Source: Streptomyces sp. NBC_01232 | GTDB taxonomy: Bacteria > Actinomycetota > Actinomycetes > Streptomycetales > Streptomycetaceae | Direction: 5' to 3' | Length of the DNA: 64,000 bases | NCBI RefSeq assembly: GCF_035989885.1 | Contig: NZ_CP108518.1 | Span: 7,803,001 to 7,867,000, forward strand | Part shown: piece after piece, positions 31,884 to 41,342 of the stretch | How the letters are laid out: the number at the start of each line of letters is the position of its first letter | Position numbering within the stretch: position 1 is the first letter of the stretch | Translations under genes and position numbers: made by a program | The notes under the pieces: model-generated | Database searches by the model: none | The model's input: the letters and a program-made list of their open reading frames with translations, nothing else | Told to the model about the DNA's origin: nothing

Positions 31884-34800
31884 GTGCTCGGCTTCGTCGT
31901 GCGCCGACTGCGCGGGCGGTGGCCGCTCGCCGTCGCCGTGCTGCTCACCGTACTGATCACCGCGACCACTCTGACCGCCTTGACGGCCTTCACCCGTGGC
32001 GTGGGCGAGGAAGGGCTCCGACGGGCCCTGACCGGCGCCGAACAGCCCCGGACCACCGTCGTCGTCACCAGCGGCCGTCCCGTCTCCTCCCGCGGCCAGG
32101 ACGACGAGTCCGTACGGGCCTTCGCGGACCAGGTGTTCGGCCGGCTCCCGGTGGCCTCCGAGAGCGTGGCCCGCAGCCGCTCGTACGGACTCCCCGGCGT
32201 CGCCACCTCGGGCCGCGACGCCGACCTGACGCTGCTCGCCGCCCTCGGCAAGGACCACGTGCGCCTGCTCGCCGGCCAGTGGCCCGCTCCGGTGGCCGCA
32301 CCCGCCGCCGGCGCGCCGGCCGCGCCCACCCAGGTGGCGGTGCCGCGCGCGGCGCTCGCCCGGCTCGGCCTGACCGAGTCCGCGCTGCCCGCACCGGTCC
32401 GGCTGGAGGACCGGTTCGGCGGACCACCGCTGACCGTGCAGATCACCGGCGTGTACCGGGCCGCCGACCCGGACGCCGCGTACTGGCGGCTCGACCCGCT
32501 CGGCGGCCGGGAGGTGCAGGCCGACTCCTTCGCCGTCTACGGCCCGCTCCTGGTGGACGACAGCGCCTTCACCACGGGCGGCGTGCTGCAGAACCACCGC
32601 CTCACACTGCTGACCCCCGACCTGCGCACGATCACCGCCGCCGAGGCCGAGGCCGTCCGGACCGCGACCGAACCCGCGAGCGTCTCCCTCGAAGGCGCCG
32701 CCTCGCTCCGGACCGCCACCGAACTGCCCAAAATCCTGGGCGAGCTGAGCGCCGGCACCGTCGTCGCCCGGTCCACCCTGCTGATGGGCGCCCTCCAGCT
32801 GGCCGTCCTGTCGACCGCCGCGCTGCTGCTCGTCGCCCACATCCTGACCGTCCGCCAGGAACCGGAACGGGTCCTGCTCACCGCCCGCGGCGCCTCGCGC
32901 CGACGCCTCGGTGCGCTGACCGCCGCCGAGTCACTGCTGCTCGCCCTGCCCGCGGCCGTCCTGGCACCCCTGCTCACCCCGCCCCTGCTGCGCCTGTTCG
33001 GCCGGTTCGGACCGCTCGGCCGCGTCCACCTGGACATCCCGGACACCTGGCTGGTCTGGCCGGTCGCCACCGGCTGCGCCCTGGCCTGCGTCCTGCTGAC
33101 GACCCTGCCCTCCGTCCTGCGCGGAGCCTCGGCCGCAGTCCTGCGCCGCGCGGGCAGCAGGCAGGCCCTGGTGACGGGCGCCGCCCGCTCCGGCGTGGAC
33201 CTGGCCGTCCTGGTCCTCGCCGTCCTCGGCTACCAGCAGCTGTCGCAGTACGGCAGTACGGACGCCCCCGCACCCGGCGCCTCGGCCGGCGGCGGGCTCG
33301 GCATCGACCCGGTCCTGGTCGCCGCACCCGCCCTGGCGCTGTGCGGCGGCACCCTGCTGGTCCTGCGGCTGCTGCCGTTCGCGGCGCGGGCCGGCGGCCG
33401 GCTGGCGGCCCGCGGCAAGAGCCTGGCCCCGGCGCTGTTCGGCTGGCAGCTCGCCCGACGGCCCGGCCGGGCCACCGGACCCGTACTGCTCCTCGTACTC
33501 GCCGTCTCCGGCGGGATCCTGGCCCTCGGCCAGCACACCGCGTGGTCCGCCTCCCAGCGCGACCAGGCCGACTTCGCGAGCGCGGGCGGCCTGCGGATCT
33601 CCGGGAGCAGCATGTCCCCGATGGGACAGGGCGGACGCTACGCGGCACTGCCCGGCGGGGACCGCCTGACCCCGGTGGTCCGCCGTGAGCAGAAGCTGCC
33701 GGACGCGAGCCTCGCCGACGTCGTCGCACTGGACGCCGCCAAGGTCGGCGAACAGGTGCCGCTGCGCGCGGACCTGCGCGGCGGGCGCACGATGCAGGAG
33801 CTCTTCGCACCGCTCGCGGAGCCGCTCGCCGCGGGCGCGGACCCCGCCCCCGCGAGCCCCGGCATCGCCCTGCCCGGCTCCCCCCGCAGGATCGACCTCG
33901 ACGTGTCGGTACGGGCCTCCGGTACGAGCTGGGCCGCCGTGAGCCTGCTGCTGCGCGACCGGTTCGGAGCCACCTACGGGACGGCCTCCGTCACGCTGCC
34001 CGCCGAAGGCAACGCCACCCTCCCCTTCCTTCTGGACGCGCTGACCGGCGCCCCCGTCGGATCGGCGGCCACCCCGCTGACGCTGGCGGGGATACGCCTC
34101 TCGTACGCGGGGGACGGCGACCACCCGGGCGACGGCAGTGCCCTCACCCTGCGCCGGATCGCCGTCTCCGACACCGCGGACGGCCCCGCCGGGAGCGTCA
34201 CCGTGCCCGCCGGCAGCTGGCAGACGTCCCCCCTGCCGGGCCCCGGATCCCCGCGGGCCCCCGAGCCGTCCCCCGTCCCGGCCGGCTCCACGGACCTGCT
34301 GCAGCTGCGCTACTGGGGAGGCTTCGGCACCCTGCAGGGCGTCACCACCGTCCTGTTCCCGGCGCCCCCCGCGCCGCCCGGCGCCGCGGTCCCGGCCGTC
34401 GCCACCACCCGCTACCTGCGCTCCCTGGGCGCCAAGGTGGGCGATACGGTCCCCATCACCGTGGACGGCGCGAACGTCCCGATGCGGATCACCGCCGCCG
34501 TGGAGTCCCTCCCCGTGGCCGGACGCTCGGCGATCGCCGTCGACCTGCACGTGCTCGGCCGGTTCCTCCTGGAGTCCTCCGGCCGGCAGCCCGCCTCGCC
34601 CACCGAGTGGTGGCTGCCCGCCACCTGGGCGGCCGACCCGGTACCGGCCCGCGCGGCGGCCCAGCTGCGCGACGGCGCCCGGATCGAGCGCGTCCAGCTG
34701 CGCGAGGAGATCACCGAACGGCTGCTGGACGACCCGCTGAGCGCCGGCCCGCAGAGCGCGCTGGCCGCCCTCGCCGCCGCGTGCGCGGTCCTTGCGGCCA

Positions 34801-35168
34801 TCGGCTTCGCCACCTCCACCGCCGCCGAACGGCGCGTACGCGGCAGGGAGTTCTCGGTCCTGCTCGCGCTCGGCACGCCGCGCCGCTCGCTGGCCCTGGC
34901 GTCCGCCGCCGAGGGCGGCGTACTGATCGCCATCGGGACCGCGGTCGGCACCGGCCTGGGCATCGCCCTCGTCCACCTGATGGCGCCCCTCGTCGTACTG
35001 ACACCCGCCGCCGGCCGGCCCTTCCCACCCGTACAGGTGGACATGCCGTTCTGGCAGACCCTGCTGACGGTCGCCGCCATCGCCGCCGTCCCCCTTCTGT
35101 CGGCCGCGCTCAGCGGCCCCCGGGGCCGCGACATCGCCGCCCGGCTGCGCCCCGTGGAGGAGATGTGA
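31884..35168 (+). CDS. Large FtsX-like ABC permease (first)
   Basis: A 1094-residue membrane protein with an N-terminal helix (LAVAVLLTVLITATTLTALTAF), a large extracytoplasmic region, a central block of helices (about 290-560), a second extracytoplasmic region (about 570-930) and a C-terminal FtsX helical bundle (about 950-1090, SALAALAAACAVLAAIGFATS and ERRVRGREFSVLLALGTPRR). This duplicated FtsX layout is typical of large actinobacterial permeases with mechano-transmission roles rather than true pores. The stop overlaps the next start (GTGA). Substrate unknown. Confidence 0.82.
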   Translation: MLGFVVRRLRGRWPLAVAVLLTVLITATTLTALTAFTRGVGEEGLRRALTGAEQPRTTVVVTSGRPVSSRGQDDESVRAFADQVFGRLPVASESVARSRSYGLPGVATSGRDADLTLLAALGKDHVRLLAGQWPAPVAAPAAGAPAAPTQVAVPRAALARLGLTESALPAPVRLEDRFGGPPLTVQITGVYRAADPDAAYWRLDPLGGREVQADSFAVYGPLLVDDSAFTTGGVLQNHRLTLLTPDLRTITAAEAEAVRTATEPASVSLEGAASLRTATELPKILGELSAGTVVARSTLLMGALQLAVLSTAALLLVAHILTVRQEPERVLLTARGASRRRLGALTAAESLLLALPAAVLAPLLTPPLLRLFGRFGPLGRVHLDIPDTWLVWPVATGCALACVLLTTLPSVLRGASAAVLRRAGSRQALVTGAARSGVDLAVLVLAVLGYQQLSQYGSTDAPAPGASAGGGLGIDPVLVAAPALALCGGTLLVLRLLPFAARAGGRLAARGKSLAPALFGWQLARRPGRATGPVLLLVLAVSGGILALGQHTAWSASQRDQADFASAGGLRISGSSMSPMGQGGRYAALPGGDRLTPVVRREQKLPDASLADVVALDAAKVGEQVPLRADLRGGRTMQELFAPLAEPLAAGADPAPASPGIALPGSPRRIDLDVSVRASGTSWAAVSLLLRDRFGATYGTASVTLPAEGNATLPFLLDALTGAPVGSAATPLTLAGIRLSYAGDGDHPGDGSALTLRRIAVSDTADGPAGSVTVPAGSWQTSPLPGPGSPRAPEPSPVPAGSTDLLQLRYWGGFGTLQGVTTVLFPAPPAPPGAAVPAVATTRYLRSLGAKVGDTVPITVDGANVPMRITAAVESLPVAGRSAIAVDLHVLGRFLLESSGRQPASPTEWWLPATWAADPVPARAAAQLRDGARIERVQLREEITERLLDDPLSAGPQSALAALAAACAVLAAIGFATSTAAERRVRGREFSVLLALGTPRRSLALASAAEGGVLIAIGTAVGTGLGIALVHLMAPLVVLTPAAGRPFPPVQVDMPFWQTLLTVAAIAAVPLLSAALSGPRGRDIAARLRPVEEM

Positions 35169-38050
35169 CCACCCCGCCGCCGTCCGCCACCCCGCCGTCC
35201 GCCACGCCACCGCCGTCCACCGCCCCGAGGCCCGCGCCCTGGGTCAGGACCCGGCTGCGGGCGGCTCCGCTCGGCACCGTACTCGGCGCAGCACTGGCCT
35301 TCGTGGCCGTCCTGCTGGCCGCCGCACTGCCGCGCGCCCAGGACAGGGGCGCCGACCAGGCCCTGCGCTCCTTCCTGGAGCAGCGCGGAGTCGCCAACAC
35401 CAGCCTGCAGGTGACCGCGCCCTCCCCGGACAGCGGGCAGAGCGCCCAGGCCCTGGATGCCACGCTGGAGAAACTGCTCGCCCCCACCGGCACCGGATCC
35501 ACCTTCCGCGTGGACCCGGAGGCGACGGTCCACGGCACGCGCACCACCAAACGGCAGCCCCTGCAGAATCCGGAACTCCCCCGCCCCTCCGGCCTTCCGC
35601 CCGCGATGAACCTCCTGCACGTCCGCCAGGCGGAGGCCCACGTGAAGCTGGCCGAGGGGCGCTGGCCCGCCGGCACACCCGCGGCCCCTCCCCGGGGCGG
35701 CACCGGGGGCACGGCCCCCCTGCAGGTCGTCCTCTCGCAGAAGGCCGCGGCGACCCTCGGCGCCCGCGTCGGATCCGTCCTGCAGAGCGCCCCCCGCGTC
35801 GACGGCACACCCTCCGTCGAGGTCGTCGGCCTGTACGCCGTCCTCGACGAGACGGACGACTTCTGGACGGACAACCTGGGATGCCTCGCCCGCGCCTGCG
35901 CGCACTACAGCGGGGAGAACCTCTCCTGGCACGTCGACGCCCTGGTCGGCACCGGGGACCTCGACCGGATGGCCGACTGGAGCCGCGCCGCCGAGGACTT
36001 CTGGCGGCTGCCCGTCGACGTCGGCCGCCTGCGCGCCGACCGGCTCGACGCCACGAGGAAGGAGATCGCCTCGTACGTGGCCGGGCCGACCGCCGCCACC
36101 CTCGCCCGGGAGACCGGCCGCACCCGGCTGCACACCACCTCGTGGCTGCCCGAGCTGTTCGAACAGGCCCGCGCCCGTACCCAGGCCGCTGCCCCGCTCG
36201 CCGCCATCGGCCCCGCCGGGGTCGCAGGCGTTGCCTTCGTCGTGCTGTGCCTGGCCGGCGCACTCGCGGCCGACCGCCGCGACGCCGAACTGCGCCTGCT
36301 GCTCGCGCGCGGCGGCTCGCGCGCCGCCATCGTCGGCCGGCTCCTCGGCGAGGGCGCCGTCACCGTGCTCCCGGCGGCCGCGGCCGCCACCGCGCTCGCC
36401 GTCCTGCTGCTGCCCACCCCCAGGCTCGTGCCCGCACTGCTCTCGGCCGCGGCCGTCGCCCTGGTCGCACTGCTGGCCTTCCCCGTACGGGCGGGCGTAC
36501 TGCTGACCCCGGCCCGCCCGGCCGGGCGGTGGCGCAGGCCCGTGGCCGAACTGCTCGTCCTCATCGCCACCGCCGCCGCCGTCCTGGCGGTGCGCCGCCG
36601 CGGGGTCGCCCCGCCCGGCAGCGACGTCGACCCGCTGCTGATCGCCGCCCCGCTGCTGCTGGCCCTGTGCGGAGGGCTGCTGCTGGCCCGGATCCAGCCG
36701 GTCGTCACCGGCTGGCTCGCCCGGGCGGCCGGCCGTGGCTCCGGACTCGTCGGCTTCCTCGGACTCGTGCGCGCCGCCCGCGGCGCGGCGGCGACCGGCA
36801 CCGGTGCCCGCGGCCGCAGCGGCCCCTCCGTCCTGCCGATGGTCGCGGTGCTCCTCGCCATCACCACCGGCGGCTTCGGCGCCGCCGTCCTGCAGTCGGT
36901 GGACTCCTCCCGGCTGGGAGTGGCCCGGCTGACCGTCGGGGGCGACGCGGCGATCTCCGCGAGCGGGAAGTCCCCGCTCCCCGAGGGCCTCGCGAAGGCC
37001 GCCGGCGAGCTGCCGGGCGTGCGGACGTCCGTACCGGTGTGGGTCGACCACGACTCCTCCGTACTGGGCACCCCCCAGCGCTCCGGCCAGGTCACCGTGA
37101 TCGTCGCCGAACCGGCCGCGTACGCCGAGCTGTCCCGCGTCATCGGCTGCGGCGCCTTCGACCCCGCCCTGCTGGCCACCAAGAACGGGCAGTCCGCCGA
37201 CGTCCCGGTGCCCGCACTGTTCAGCGCGGGCCTGGCCGGACGGGACGCGCGGGGCGGTACCTACCGGGTGCTGCCGGGCGAGGGCGGAGAGCTGCAGGTC
37301 CGGGTCGCGGGCGTGATCGACTGCACCCCGGCCCATCCGGCCCGGGACGCCGCGACCGTCATCCTGCCGGCCGGTGCCGCGAAGGCCCTCACGGGCGTCG
37401 CCGACCACCCGAACCGCTGGTTCGGCCTCGGTTCCGTCGACGGTGACCGGCTGCGCGCGCTGGTCCGCTCCAAGCTCCCGGCGGCGTCCGCGACTCCCGG
37501 CCCGGCCCCGGCCCCCATCCCGGGTTCCGGTTCCGCCGAGGGCCCGGCCCCGGTCGACGAGGTGTACCCCGTGAGCACCAGTGCCGAAGCCGTCGACGGG
37601 CTCGGCGCCGATCCCTTGCAGCGCTCGGCGCAGCGCCTGTTCTGGGCCTCCGTGGCCGGAGCGGCGGGCTTCGCGCTGCTGGCCGTACTGCTGACGCTGA
37701 TGCGGACCGTCCCCGAACGCGCGGCCCTGCTGGCCCGGCTGCGCACCATGGGGCTGCGCCGCAGGCAGGGCGTCGCGCTGATCCTGGCCGAGACCCTGCC
37801 GCAGACCCTGGCCGCGACGCTGGGCGGGGCCCTGGTGGCGGCAGCCGCCGTGGCCCTGCTGGGCCCGGCGATGGACCTGTCCACGCTGGTCGGCGCGCGC
37901 GTGCCGAACGGAGTACGGCTCACGGCGGGGCCCGTACTGACCCAGGCCCTGGGCCTGGCCGCCCTGGTCGCCGTCGCCGTAATCGTCGAGGCGGCGACAT
38001 CCGGGCGACGGCAGATCACCACCGAGTTGAGAGCGGGAGACCAGCGTTGA
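35165..38050 (+). CDS. Large FtsX-like ABC permease (second)
   Basis: A 961-residue permease paralogous in layout to its neighbour: a Pro-rich N-terminus, one helix (TVLGAALAFVAVLLAAALP), an extracytoplasmic domain with a cysteine pair (LGCLARACAHYSG), central helices (about 340-570), a second external domain with two cysteines (VIGCGAFD, VIDCTPAHP), and a C-terminal FtsX bundle with LLARLRTMGLRRRQGVALILAE. It is co-translated with both flanking genes (GTGA and TTGA overlaps), so one permease heterodimer with an ATPase is the likely complex. Confidence 0.82.
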   Translation: MTTPPPSATPPSATPPPSTAPRPAPWVRTRLRAAPLGTVLGAALAFVAVLLAAALPRAQDRGADQALRSFLEQRGVANTSLQVTAPSPDSGQSAQALDATLEKLLAPTGTGSTFRVDPEATVHGTRTTKRQPLQNPELPRPSGLPPAMNLLHVRQAEAHVKLAEGRWPAGTPAAPPRGGTGGTAPLQVVLSQKAAATLGARVGSVLQSAPRVDGTPSVEVVGLYAVLDETDDFWTDNLGCLARACAHYSGENLSWHVDALVGTGDLDRMADWSRAAEDFWRLPVDVGRLRADRLDATRKEIASYVAGPTAATLARETGRTRLHTTSWLPELFEQARARTQAAAPLAAIGPAGVAGVAFVVLCLAGALAADRRDAELRLLLARGGSRAAIVGRLLGEGAVTVLPAAAAATALAVLLLPTPRLVPALLSAAAVALVALLAFPVRAGVLLTPARPAGRWRRPVAELLVLIATAAAVLAVRRRGVAPPGSDVDPLLIAAPLLLALCGGLLLARIQPVVTGWLARAAGRGSGLVGFLGLVRAARGAAATGTGARGRSGPSVLPMVAVLLAITTGGFGAAVLQSVDSSRLGVARLTVGGDAAISASGKSPLPEGLAKAAGELPGVRTSVPVWVDHDSSVLGTPQRSGQVTVIVAEPAAYAELSRVIGCGAFDPALLATKNGQSADVPVPALFSAGLAGRDARGGTYRVLPGEGGELQVRVAGVIDCTPAHPARDAATVILPAGAAKALTGVADHPNRWFGLGSVDGDRLRALVRSKLPAASATPGPAPAPIPGSGSAEGPAPVDEVYPVSTSAEAVDGLGADPLQRSAQRLFWASVAGAAGFALLAVLLTLMRTVPERAALLARLRTMGLRRRQGVALILAETLPQTLAATLGGALVAAAAVALLGPAMDLSTLVGARVPNGVRLTAGPVLTQALGLAALVAVAVIVEAATSGRRQITTELRAGDQR

Positions 38051-39003
38051 ACACCGACCAGCCGACGTACGAGGAGCTCCGCCGCCGGGCGACGGCCGCC
38101 GCGGAGCCCCGCACCCCGGCGGCCGACGCCGCGATCGCCTGCGACCGCCTCGTCCGGATCTTCAGCCAGGACGGCATCGAGGTACAGGCCCTGCAGGGGC
38201 TGGAGCTGACGGTCGACCAGGGAGACCTGATGGCCCTGGTCGGCGCCTCCGGCAGCGGCAAGTCCACCCTCCTGAACATCCTGGCGGGCCTGGACGTCCC
38301 GACGGCGGGCAGCGCGGCGGTCGCCGGCTACGACCTGCTGGAACTGTCCGCCCGGGACCGGCTGCGCTACCGCCGCGAAGCGGTCGGATTCGTCTTCCAG
38401 CAGACCGCCCGCAACCTCCTGCCGTTTCTGACGGCCGCCCAGAACGTCGCCCTGCCCATGCAGTTGAAGGGCGGCGGCTCCCGCCGTGGCTCCGGCGCCC
38501 GCCGCGCCGCCCGCGTCGGGGAGATCCTGGACGCCCTCGGGATCGGCGACCTGGGGCACCGCCGCCCGGCGGAACTGTCCGGCGGCCAGCAGCAGCGCGT
38601 CGCGATAGCCGTCGCGATGGCCAACGACCCCAAGGTGCTGCTCGCCGACGAACCCACGGGCGAGCTGGACTCGGAGACGGCCGCGGCGGTCTTCGAGACG
38701 TTCCGCACCGTGAACAAGGAACTCGGCGTGACGGTGGTCATCGTGACGCACGACCCCATGGTGGCGGGCGAGGTCCGCCGCACGGTCGCGATCCGCGACG
38801 GCCGCACCAGCAGCGAGGTCCTGCGCCGCCTGGTCACCGACGAGCACGGCGAGGAATCGATCAGCGAACGGGAGTACGTCGTCCTCGACCGCTCCGGCCG
38901 GGTCCAGCTCCCACCGAAGTTCCTGGAGGCCCTGGGCATGGAACACCGCGTGGCGGTCGACCTGGCCCCGGACCACATCGAACTGCGCCCGGACCGCAGC
39001 TAG
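38047..39003 (+). CDS. ABC ATPase with AbrB-like C-terminal tail
   Basis: A 318-residue ATPase: Walker A GASGSGKST, signature LSGGQQQRVAIAVAM, Walker B LLADEPTGELD, H-loop VTHD. After the usual end (about 255) there is an extra segment of about 50 residues, EREYVVLDRSGRVQLPPKFL then EALGMEHRVAVDL, resembling the swapped-hairpin AbrB/MazE fold. The start is a TTG overlapping the permease stop (TTGA). The tail may mediate dimer or partner contacts rather than DNA binding (inference). It completes the permease-permease-ATPase operon. Confidence 0.85.
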   Translation: MNTDQPTYEELRRRATAAAEPRTPAADAAIACDRLVRIFSQDGIEVQALQGLELTVDQGDLMALVGASGSGKSTLLNILAGLDVPTAGSAAVAGYDLLELSARDRLRYRREAVGFVFQQTARNLLPFLTAAQNVALPMQLKGGGSRRGSGARRAARVGEILDALGIGDLGHRRPAELSGGQQQRVAIAVAMANDPKVLLADEPTGELDSETAAAVFETFRTVNKELGVTVVIVTHDPMVAGEVRRTVAIRDGRTSSEVLRRLVTDEHGEESISEREYVVLDRSGRVQLPPKFLEALGMEHRVAVDLAPDHIELRPDRS

Positions 39004-39382
39004 GCTCTGTCTCCTGGGTCAGCGTCCTGGCCGGATGAGTCGCCGTTGGCCGCGCTGCGCGCCGCCGGCATGCTGGATCGGATCGCCGCCCGGGCCGGCC
39101 GGAAGGCCGTCGGCGTGCTGTGGACGGCCCGCCCCTGCTCGTGCGGGTTCCAGCCGGGGTCGATGGCGGCGACTTCAGCTCGGCCGCGCGCCTGCCGGTC
39201 CTGGTCTCAGCCCGGTAGGTGCGCCGTCGATCCGACAGCCACCGCCGCCCGGGCGGGAACGTCCCCTCGGCTCTACGTGCTGGTGCGGCACGTCGAGGTG
39301 GTGCACCCGGTGGCCCGGCCGATGTGCGGGGGGTGGCCGGGCCGGCCGGCGGGGGTGCGGCGCACATCCTGCCGAGACCGGA
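39004..39382. other. Non-coding spacer with no supported gene
   Basis: Between the ABC operon and a leftward membrane gene. Open frames here are short and low-complexity. One plus-strand stretch (LAALRAAGMLDRIAARAGRK, near 39045-39110) looks protein-like but lacks a start context and runs into nonsense. It may be a gene remnant. Confidence 0.35.
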
Positions 39383-39847
39383 TCAGGGTGTCGCCCGGCG
39401 CAAGGACAGGGCGAAGGCGCAGCTGGTGACAGTGAGGACGACGATCGGCGGCATGGGCAGGAGCAGGACGGAAAGCGCCAGGCCCACCAGTGAGGCGACG
39501 AGCGGGATCCATCCGAAGGGGGTGCGCCGTTCGATCAGTGCCGGGGCGTGCCGGACGGCGGTGAGGGCGAGGAGCCCGCACACGATGACGAACAGAGCCA
39601 TGACGAGGCTCATGCCCTGGACGATGTCGAGGGTGCTGCGCTCCAGACCGAGGAGGGTCGTCCTCGACTCCCGCATGGCTGCCGAGGAGGCTTGCTGCTC
39701 GGGGGTGGGGTCGGCCAGCGCCGTCGCGGCTGCAAGAGCGAGGTGTCCCGTGCCCAGCAGGAGGAAGCCGCCGGCCCCGACTCTGAAGGGTCGCAGCGGC
39801 TTGGGCCGGGGCTTGCGCTCGAGGACGGGTGTGACGGTCACGCTCAC
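39383..39847 (-). CDS. Four-helix membrane protein under a palindromic operator
   Basis: A 154-residue protein with four hydrophobic helices (starting near residues 24, 75, 105 and 125; for example LVMALFVIVCGLLALTAV and WIPLVASLVGLALSVLLLP) and a basic N-terminus. It resembles small conserved membrane proteins of the LIC_13387 type, but that assignment is tentative. The GTG at 39847 follows AAGGAG at about 7 nt. Two CTCTAC-based palindromes sit in its promoter, implying tight repression by a dimeric regulator. Confidence 0.7.
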   Translation of the reverse strand: MSVTVTPVLERKPRPKPLRPFRVGAGGFLLLGTGHLALAAATALADPTPEQQASSAAMRESRTTLLGLERSTLDIVQGMSLVMALFVIVCGLLALTAVRHAPALIERRTPFGWIPLVASLVGLALSVLLLPMPPIVVLTVTSCAFALSLRRATP

Positions 39848-39875
39848 CGTGGCTCCTTGAAGTCGAACGAGGCCG

Positions 39876-39922
39876 CCCTCTACAGAAGTAGAGGGTGTGC
39901 GCCGCACTCTACACATGTAGAG
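39876..39922 (-). promoter_or_regulatory. Tandem CTCTAC operators
   Basis: Two perfect dyads lie in the promoter of the membrane-protein gene: CCCTCTAC-AGAA-GTAGAGGG (39876-39895) and CTCTACA-CA-TGTAGAG (39907-39922), with centres about 29 nt apart. The TACA/TGTA core resembles operators of BlaI/MecI-type repressors (family knowledge). No such repressor gene is beside it, so the regulator acts in trans. Confidence 0.55.
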
Positions 39923-39958
39923 GCCTGGTTGTGGGGGCGGCTGCAGCTCGCACACCGG

Positions 39959-40339
39959 ATGCAGGTCGTCTTCCTGCACCGAAGCCGGACTGGTAACGGG
40001 ACCTTCGCAGCGACCTTCGCGCCCGTTGATGGTGGTGGATGGCGGATCGACAGTGCCTTGGTCGAGCGCGACGTCGAACGCTATCGAGGAACGAACGATG
40101 CCCATGACTGCGTCATGCTTGAGTTGGTGATCAGCGCCATCGTGCTCGGTGAGCCGGCGACAGACCTCCGTTCGAAGCTGGTCGAGTTGAAGCGTCGGGA
40201 GTCGGGTTCCGATGCTCCGGCCGGCGTGACCCAGCACAGCGCCCTGGGGCCGCGCTCGGACTCCCAGCCGGTCACTCTGGGACCGCTGAAGAGACGTCGG
40301 ACGCAGATCAGGCTGCAGGCGATCGGCTTCGCTGCTTGA
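39959..40339 (+). CDS. Possible hypothetical protein or decayed gene
   Basis: A 126-residue frame beginning MQVVFLHRSRTGNGTFAATF has a balanced, protein-like composition over its first about 85 residues (DGGGWRIDSALVERDVERY, VMLELVISAIVLGE), then becomes Arg/Ser-rich. No good ribosome site is visible and third-position G/C is clearly lower than in neighbouring genes, which suggests foreign origin or decay. The rest of 39848-40563 holds the tandem operators and otherwise no supported gene. Confidence 0.25.
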   Translation: MQVVFLHRSRTGNGTFAATFAPVDGGGWRIDSALVERDVERYRGTNDAHDCVMLELVISAIVLGEPATDLRSKLVELKRRESGSDAPAGVTQHSALGPRSDSQPVTLGPLKRRRTQIRLQAIGFAA

Positions 40340-40563
40340 TCGCCCGTCAGCCCTGCCTGCGCACGCAGCCGAGTGAGTTCAGCCCCGAGCCGACCACGTG
40401 AGACCGCTCGAAGGCGGTGCTGCCTCCTTCGGGGTCGTGCTCGTCGTCGACCGCGACCATGCGACAGCCGCGCCGATCCCGTCGAAGTCGCGGCTCAGCG
40501 CGGCCGCCCGCGCGAGGCGCCCTCGCCCCCGGGCCTGTCACAGGCGGCCAGTAGCCTCTCGCC

Positions 40564-41211
40564 ATGCAGACAGCACTGATGATCTACGACGGCTCCGCAC
40601 CGGCCGATTCCGACGTCGCGCGTACCGGGGGCGTGCCGCTGGCTCCTGCCGGATTCGCCTGGCCCCTGTGCGGCTGCGGGGGACCGCTTCAGTTCTTCGC
40701 CCATCTCCCCGTCGAAGACGGTGTCCTGTCGGTGTTCCTGTGCCAGAACGACCCCGGGGCGTGTGAGTTCTGGGACGCGAGCTCCAGCGCGAACAGGGTC
40801 TATCTGTTTCCCCGGGAGGAACTGCGGCCGGTAGCCGTACCCGAAGCGGGACTGACGCTGCTGCCCGCCACCTCCGCCATCCGCACCCACGTCGTGACGA
40901 TCGACCCCGAAGATGCCTGCGACGAGGAAGGGATCGAGCCTGACGCCTACGACCTTGCCCGCTCGGGATGGAAGCGGGAACCCGAAGAACGATTCGGGAA
41001 GCAGCGCGAAGTGCTCGGGTCAATCGGGGGCAGCCCCTCCTACCTCGAGGACGACCGCCTGCCCGTATGCCCCGCCTGCACCGGCACCATGGAGTTCGCG
41101 GCACACCTGGAGGAGGGGACAACCCGGGAGACCGCGATGAATCTCGGCGGTCAGCTGGGCTACGTCTTCGTCTGCCGCCCTTGTCGTGAGGGAGCCTTCC
41201 TCACGGACTGA
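40564..41211 (+). CDS. YwqG/DUF1963-like protein with zinc-knuckle cysteines
   Basis: A 215-residue cytoplasmic protein. The GGVPLAPAGFAWPLCGCGGP and LQFFAHLPVEDGVLSVFLCQ segments match the YwqG/DUF1963 pattern. CGCG near residue 36 and a CPAC...CRPC pair near 160-206 could hold one or two zinc ions. Third-position G/C is normal for the host. Neighbours are unrelated. Function of the family is unknown; Imm-like or housekeeping roles have been proposed. Confidence 0.7.
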   Translation: MQTALMIYDGSAPADSDVARTGGVPLAPAGFAWPLCGCGGPLQFFAHLPVEDGVLSVFLCQNDPGACEFWDASSSANRVYLFPREELRPVAVPEAGLTLLPATSAIRTHVVTIDPEDACDEEGIEPDAYDLARSGWKREPEERFGKQREVLGSIGGSPSYLEDDRLPVCPACTGTMEFAAHLEEGTTRETAMNLGGQLGYVFVCRPCREGAFLTD

Positions 41212-41342
41212 GGGCCACCTGCGAGGAGTACGTCGACGTCAAGAGACTCGGCCGGATCCCCGACGGAGGCGGCCACAACCCCCACCGGCATCAGTGGCCA
41301 GACATCCGCCGGCCGCGTCACCAACCTGTCCGGACAGCACAC

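Noticed and set aside
39035..39493. Plus-strand frames in the spacer after the ABC operon
   Set aside because: No start context, no domain, low-complexity composition; treated as non-coding or a remnant.
40347..40565. 72-codon minus-strand frame upstream of the YwqG-like gene
   Set aside because: No ribosome site and no recognisable family; it overlaps the likely promoter of the plus-strand gene.
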